Assembly: GCF_000176175.1 (NCBI RefSeq)
Contig: NZ_ACZP01000014.1
Span: 1,488,001 to 1,552,000 of the forward strand
Source of the DNA: Vibrio furnissii CIP 102972
GTDB taxonomy: Bacteria > Pseudomonadota > Gammaproteobacteria > Enterobacterales > Vibrionaceae
Reading direction: 5' to 3'
DNA: 64,000 bases
The position numbers were made by a program, and so were the translations under genes. How positions within the stretch are numbered: position 1 is the stretch's first letter; each line of letters begins with the position of its first letter. This document shows positions 60,829 through 64,000 of this stretch, one piece after another. The notes under the pieces are model-generated. The model searched no databases. It was not told the origin of the DNA and was given only the letters and a program-made list of their open reading frames with translations.

Positions 60829-61617
60829 ATGCGCCCATGGTTTAAAGCTTCTTGCATCCTTACAGTAATCGGCCTAACAGCTTGTGCCGCGTCCCCCACG
60901 GGTCGCAATCAGATCCTGCTGTTTTCCAACAAAGACATGAGCAGTTTAGGCGCGCAGTCTTTCGATCAAATGAAACAGGAAACGCCGATCAACAAAGACG
61001 CAAAAACAAATCGTTACGTGCAATGTGTCGCTAACGCGATTACTGCGCAGATTCCACAGCAGGCAGGTTATGACAGCTGGGAAGTGGTGGTATTTGAAAG
61101 CGATCAAGTCAACGCATTCGCGCTTCCAGGCGGAAAGATTGGTGTCTATACCGGCCTGCTCAACGTTGCCGTGAACCAAGATCAACTGGCCACGGTGATT
61201 GGCCACGAAGTGGCGCACGTACTCGCCAATCACAGTAATGAACGGTTATCGCAAAGCCAATTAGCCAGTATGGGGCTGCAAGTCACTGACTTAGCAATAG
61301 GCTCCTCGGCATACGCACAATATAAAGATGTCACCATGGCCGCGTTGGGTGTGGGCGTTCAATATGGGGTGATCCTACCTTATGGCCGTTCTCAAGAATC
61401 CGAAGCGGATATTGTGGGCTTAGAACTCATGGCGCGCGCTGGGTTTAACCCACAGCAAAGTATTGATTTGTGGCAGAACATGGCCAAAGCTTCTGGAGGA
61501 AGTCAACCGCCGGAATTGCTCTCCACCCACCCGTCACACAGCACACGCATTCATGATTTAAGCGCAAAGATCAAAACATTACCGACCTCTTCGACGCCAC
61601 GTCCCCAGTGCGGCTGA
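60829..61617 (+). CDS. M48-family metalloprotease lipoprotein
   Basis: A 262-residue lipoprotein with lipobox LTAC (ILTVIGLTACAAS). The zinc motif HEVAH has His126, Glu127 and His130 (VIGHEVAHVLANHSN), and the third ligand is the Glu in QESEADIVGLELMARAGF. The C-terminus ends THPSHSTRIHDL, typical for LoiP/YcaL-like outer-membrane quality-control proteases. It stands alone between divergent and co-directional neighbours. Confidence 0.92.
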   Translation: MRPWFKASCILTVIGLTACAASPTGRNQILLFSNKDMSSLGAQSFDQMKQETPINKDAKTNRYVQCVANAITAQIPQQAGYDSWEVVVFESDQVNAFALPGGKIGVYTGLLNVAVNQDQLATVIGHEVAHVLANHSNERLSQSQLASMGLQVTDLAIGSSAYAQYKDVTMAALGVGVQYGVILPYGRSQESEADIVGLELMARAGFNPQQSIDLWQNMAKASGGSQPPELLSTHPSHSTRIHDLSAKIKTLPTSSTPRPQCG

Positions 61618-61758
61618 TACAAATCACACAATTTGGGGTTGTTTGTATCAATTCAATACAAATAACCCGTTGATTTACCGTGTTTGATGCAATATCCCTT
61701 TAAATCTTGTGCGTAAAGTGGATAATACGCGCCTACGAAATTTTACAAGGTGGGTTTT

Positions 61759-62325
61759 ATGTCTACGGAAGCAACGCTACTTACACGCTGCGAATCTAAA
61801 TGTGAACTTTGTGCTGCAGAGTCACCTCTATCTCCTTTCGTGGTTGCACCACATACACAAGTGACTGTGGACCACGCAGTGATGCTATGTGATACCTGTA
61901 AAGGTCAGATTGAAGACCCAGACACCGTAGATGCCAACCACTGGCGCTGCCTCAATGACAGCATGTGGAGTCAGGTAGCACCTGTTCAGGTGTTGGCTTG
62001 GCGTCAACTGAAGCGTCTGGCGACCACTGAAGGTTGGGCGCAGGATCTGGTCGAAATGATGTACATGGAAGAGGAAACTCAGAAGTGGGCAGAAATCGGT
62101 ATGGATGACGATGCAGACAAACCGCTGGATGTGAACGGCGTTGAGCTGAAAAAAGGCGACGACGTGACCGTGATTAAAGACCTTCCAGTGAAAGGGTCAA
62201 GCATGGTGATCAAACAAGGTACTGCGGTACGCGGTATCGCGCTGACAGACGACCCAAAACACATTCAGGGTAAAGTCAACGGTCAGACCATGTACATCAT
62301 TGCGGAATACTGCCGCAAGAAGTAA
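61759..62325 (+). CDS. yjdM: PhnA/YjdM-type zinc-ribbon protein
   Basis: A 188-residue protein. An N-terminal zinc ribbon (CESKCELCAAE and MLCDTCKGQI) and a C-terminal SH3-like PhnA domain (about 120-185: VNGVELKKGDDVTVIKDLPV, then VKGSSMVIKQGTAVRGIAL). The family was named for phosphonate use but that role is not established. The ATG at 61759 follows AAGGTGG. The terminator at 62368 follows. Confidence 0.9.
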   Translation: MSTEATLLTRCESKCELCAAESPLSPFVVAPHTQVTVDHAVMLCDTCKGQIEDPDTVDANHWRCLNDSMWSQVAPVQVLAWRQLKRLATTEGWAQDLVEMMYMEEETQKWAEIGMDDDADKPLDVNGVELKKGDDVTVIKDLPVKGSSMVIKQGTAVRGIALTDDPKHIQGKVNGQTMYIIAEYCRKK

Positions 62326-62367
62326 TTGAGATAAAGCGCGGCTTCGGTCGCGTTTTCTTTATGCCAT

Positions 62368-62397
62368 AAAAAAGCCGACACGAATGTCGGCTTTTTT
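62368..62397. terminator. Bidirectional terminator
   Basis: A 13-bp perfect stem AAAAAAGCCGACA/TGTCGGCTTTTTT (62368-62380, 62385-62397) with a CGAA loop, between the phnA-type gene and the small minus-strand gene. Confidence 0.9.
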
Positions 62398-62410
62398 GTA
62401 TCGCTTTTGC

Positions 62411-62602
62411 TTAGCGTGACAAACCAATGTCACGTTGCATGTGGCTAGATAATTCTGCACTGTGGTAAGTGCGCGTTTGTTTGTCATCAACAAACAGAAT
62501 ATCAACCAAATGTTTCATCAATCCTTTGAAGTTAACCGCGTAGGTTTTTTTATCCATAGAGGTTGGTGCTGTAACAGTACCCAAACGCATTGCTTGTGCC
62601 AT
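62411..62602 (-). CDS. Small protein with DUF1127-like tail
   Basis: A 63-residue basic protein, no signal. It ends HSAELSSHMQRDIGLSR; the last segment resembles the end of the DUF1127 (YjiS-like) module (..LRDIGLSR). The ATG at 62602 has AGAGAGG ahead. The terminator of the neighbouring gene lies 14 bp behind its stop. The function is unknown. Confidence 0.7.
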   Translation of the reverse strand: MAQAMRLGTVTAPTSMDKKTYAVNFKGLMKHLVDILFVDDKQTRTYHSAELSSHMQRDIGLSR

Positions 62603-62979
62603 GTGAGCCTCTCTTAAATAAATCGGTAACTTACTGTGTTGGCACGAATATTAGGCAACTTCGGCGGATTAAAAAAATGACAAAATTTGGCCATTCGGAT
62701 TAGTTTAACTTATGAAACAATCCAGCAACAACCGCTAAAATATCCATGCTTAAACACCGCATGATTAGTCACTTTATACTCATTGCTGCGCATAAATAAT
62801 GAGCAACAATTTCACGCGTCACAATGACATACAATTTATTTACACAACAAAAAAGCAAATTATTGTGAGCGTGGTTTATACACATGAGATGTATACATGA
62901 GCTATACATATAGCCTGTACACATCCTCTGTACAGAAGTGTGCTACGACCGAACCCTGTCAATCGCAGCACATCGTCAC
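62603..62979. other. AT-rich gap with repeated TATAC/TGTAC palindromes
   Basis: 377 bp with no gene that I can support. At 62878-62935 several short palindromes follow each other (ATGTATACAT at 62890-62899, then CTATACATATAG and two TGTACA). They may be a terminator region for the TerC gene or protein-binding sites. Confidence 0.5.
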
Positions 62980-63939
62980 CTACTCTTCTGATTTAACGTG
63001 ACTTAACGTGGCATGGCGTTGGCCTTTGATCACCGACGCAATCACCGCCGTCAGCATGGTCAACAGCAGTACCAATAGCGAAACCGGGGTTGGGATTTCC
63101 CACGCCGATCCCACCAGTAACATTTTGACGCCGATAAACATCATAATGAACGACAGTGCGGGTTTGAGATAGATAAACTTATCCATCATGCCTTGCAACA
63201 CAAAGTAAAGTGAGCGCAAGCCCAATAACGCGAACACGTTTGCCGCCAGCACCAAGAATGGCTCACGTGTGACGGCGAAAATCGCCGGGATCGAGTCCAA
63301 AGCAAACATCACATCCATAAACGCAATGACGCCAACGACAATGAACATCGGAGTCGCCCACCAACGTTGGTTCTGACGCACCCACAAGGCATTGCCAGCA
63401 AACGAATCTGTCACCGGGACAAATCGGCGAATGAGTCGTTCTGGCGCTGGGTTAATTTCCTCATCGCCTTTGTCACGTGCCAGTTGAATCCCCGTCCAGA
63501 TCAGAAACAGCGCAAACACGTACAGCAACCAGTGATACGTTGCGAGCAGCTCAGCACCGACAAAAATCATCACCGCACGCAGTACCAACGCACCAATCAC
63601 CCCCCACAATAGCGCGCGAGGACGCAAATGCTCAGGAACAGCATATTGATGAAAGATGATGGCAAAGACGAATAGGTTATCGACGCTCAACGACTTCTCT
63701 AACAGATAGCCAGTGAGAAACGATACGGTCGCTTTTTGCGCGCTATAGTGGCTGTCGGGCGCGTACACGTCCCAGAAATAATAAATGCTTGCAGCAAAAA
63801 CGAAGGCCAAAGCAAACCAGAACACACTCCAGAGGGTTGCGCGCTTGAGCGTTACATTCCCCCCTCGGGTTTGCCAAATATCGAGAGTAACTAAAGACAG
63901 GGTTAGGACAGCAAATCCTACATAAGTTATTGGGGCCAT
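62980..63939 (-). CDS. alx: TerC-family membrane protein (Alx-like manganese exporter type)
   Basis: A 319-residue membrane protein with about nine hydrophobic segments. TerC/Alx motifs are LLEKSLSVDNLFVFAIIFHQ (acidic-polar motif in the membrane) and VIAFMDVMFALDSIPAIFAV, later NVFALLGLRSLYFVLQG. The ATG at 63939 has GGAGG ahead; the longer frame to 63999 has no site. Alx of E. coli is a manganese exporter controlled by a Mn riboswitch; here a stem-loop lies in the visible part of the leader. Confidence 0.9.
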   Translation of the reverse strand: MAPITYVGFAVLTLSLVTLDIWQTRGGNVTLKRATLWSVFWFALAFVFAASIYYFWDVYAPDSHYSAQKATVSFLTGYLLEKSLSVDNLFVFAIIFHQYAVPEHLRPRALLWGVIGALVLRAVMIFVGAELLATYHWLLYVFALFLIWTGIQLARDKGDEEINPAPERLIRRFVPVTDSFAGNALWVRQNQRWWATPMFIVVGVIAFMDVMFALDSIPAIFAVTREPFLVLAANVFALLGLRSLYFVLQGMMDKFIYLKPALSFIMMFIGVKMLLVGSAWEIPTPVSLLVLLLTMLTAVIASVIKGQRHATLSHVKSEE

Positions 63940-63952
63940 AAATCCTCCATAG

Positions 63953-63992
63953 GCGGAAGGATTGAAAACCGTCACGTTTCGAAACCTTCCGC
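63953..63992 (-). promoter_or_regulatory. Leader stem-loop upstream of the TerC gene
   Basis: GCGGAAGG and its exact complement CCTTCCGC (63953-63960, 63985-63992) enclose a 24-nt loop in the leader; the hairpin ends about 5 bp before the GGAGG ribosome site. It may be part of a manganese-responsive leader, but the rest lies outside the window. Confidence 0.45.
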
Positions 63993-64000
63993 ATAGCAAC

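Overview
The window reads as a stretch of Vibrio chromosome II. The right half carries pntA-pntB followed by the five-gene vxrABCDE locus, then yciH, ddl, a GNAT/acyl-CoA synthetase, a LysR gene, hutA and sgrR, an order I recall from the small chromosome of V. cholerae. Composition, strong AAGGAG ribosome binding sites and many perfect stem + U-tract terminators also fit a Vibrio. No rRNA, tRNA, IS element, CRISPR array or prophage was seen.

Layout. 1-2.7 kb: a PLP aminotransferase cut by the left edge, divergent from an AraC/GyrI-type regulator, then msrA. 2.8-33.4 kb: a large purine catabolism region in two regulatory blocks. Block 1 (2.8-17.4 kb) is a urate/allantoin block: NCS2 permease, allantoinase PuuE, allantoin racemase and a GntR/FCD regulator on the minus strand; on the plus strand an amino-acid-type ABC transporter, an RpiR regulator, a BASS-type carrier, an amidase, an HpxW-like oxamate amidohydrolase, a ureidoglycine-glyoxylate-type aminotransferase and an AllC-like amidohydrolase. 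A perfect TTGTATACAA palindrome lies at three of its promoters. Block 2 (18.5-33.4 kb) is the upper pathway: a tight seven-gene minus-strand operon xdhA-xdhB-xdhC-uraD-hiuH-guaD-puuD (guanine to xanthine to urate to 5-hydroxyisourate to OHCU to S-allantoin), a BMP-type nucleoside ABC transporter, and a divergent TetR regulator of the RutR type. A RutR-like box (TTGACCA-NN-TGGTCAA) lies at all three of its minus-strand promoters.

33.5-38.5 kb: two membrane diguanylate cyclases around a Vibrio beta-barrel protein, then ComFB-like and HlyU-like small proteins. 38.7-46.3 kb: pntAB and vxrABCDE. 46.3-47.9 kb: a poorly coding, apparently variable gap with one orphan secreted protein and two relic-like frames. 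47.9-64 kb: housekeeping and uptake genes (yciH, a Cre-like recombinase with an altered active site, ddl, a SPOR lipoprotein, Pat, LysR, hutA with a Fur box, sgrR, a thioesterase, an M48 lipoprotein, phnA and a TerC/Alx protein).

The points most worth attention are the two-operator purine regulon, a 26-codon stub resembling the N-terminus of an NCS1 permease left behind a GntR operator, a terminator hairpin that contains the ribosome binding site of vxrE, a 25-residue membrane protein next to hutA, and a Cre-like recombinase with Gln in place of the catalytic His.
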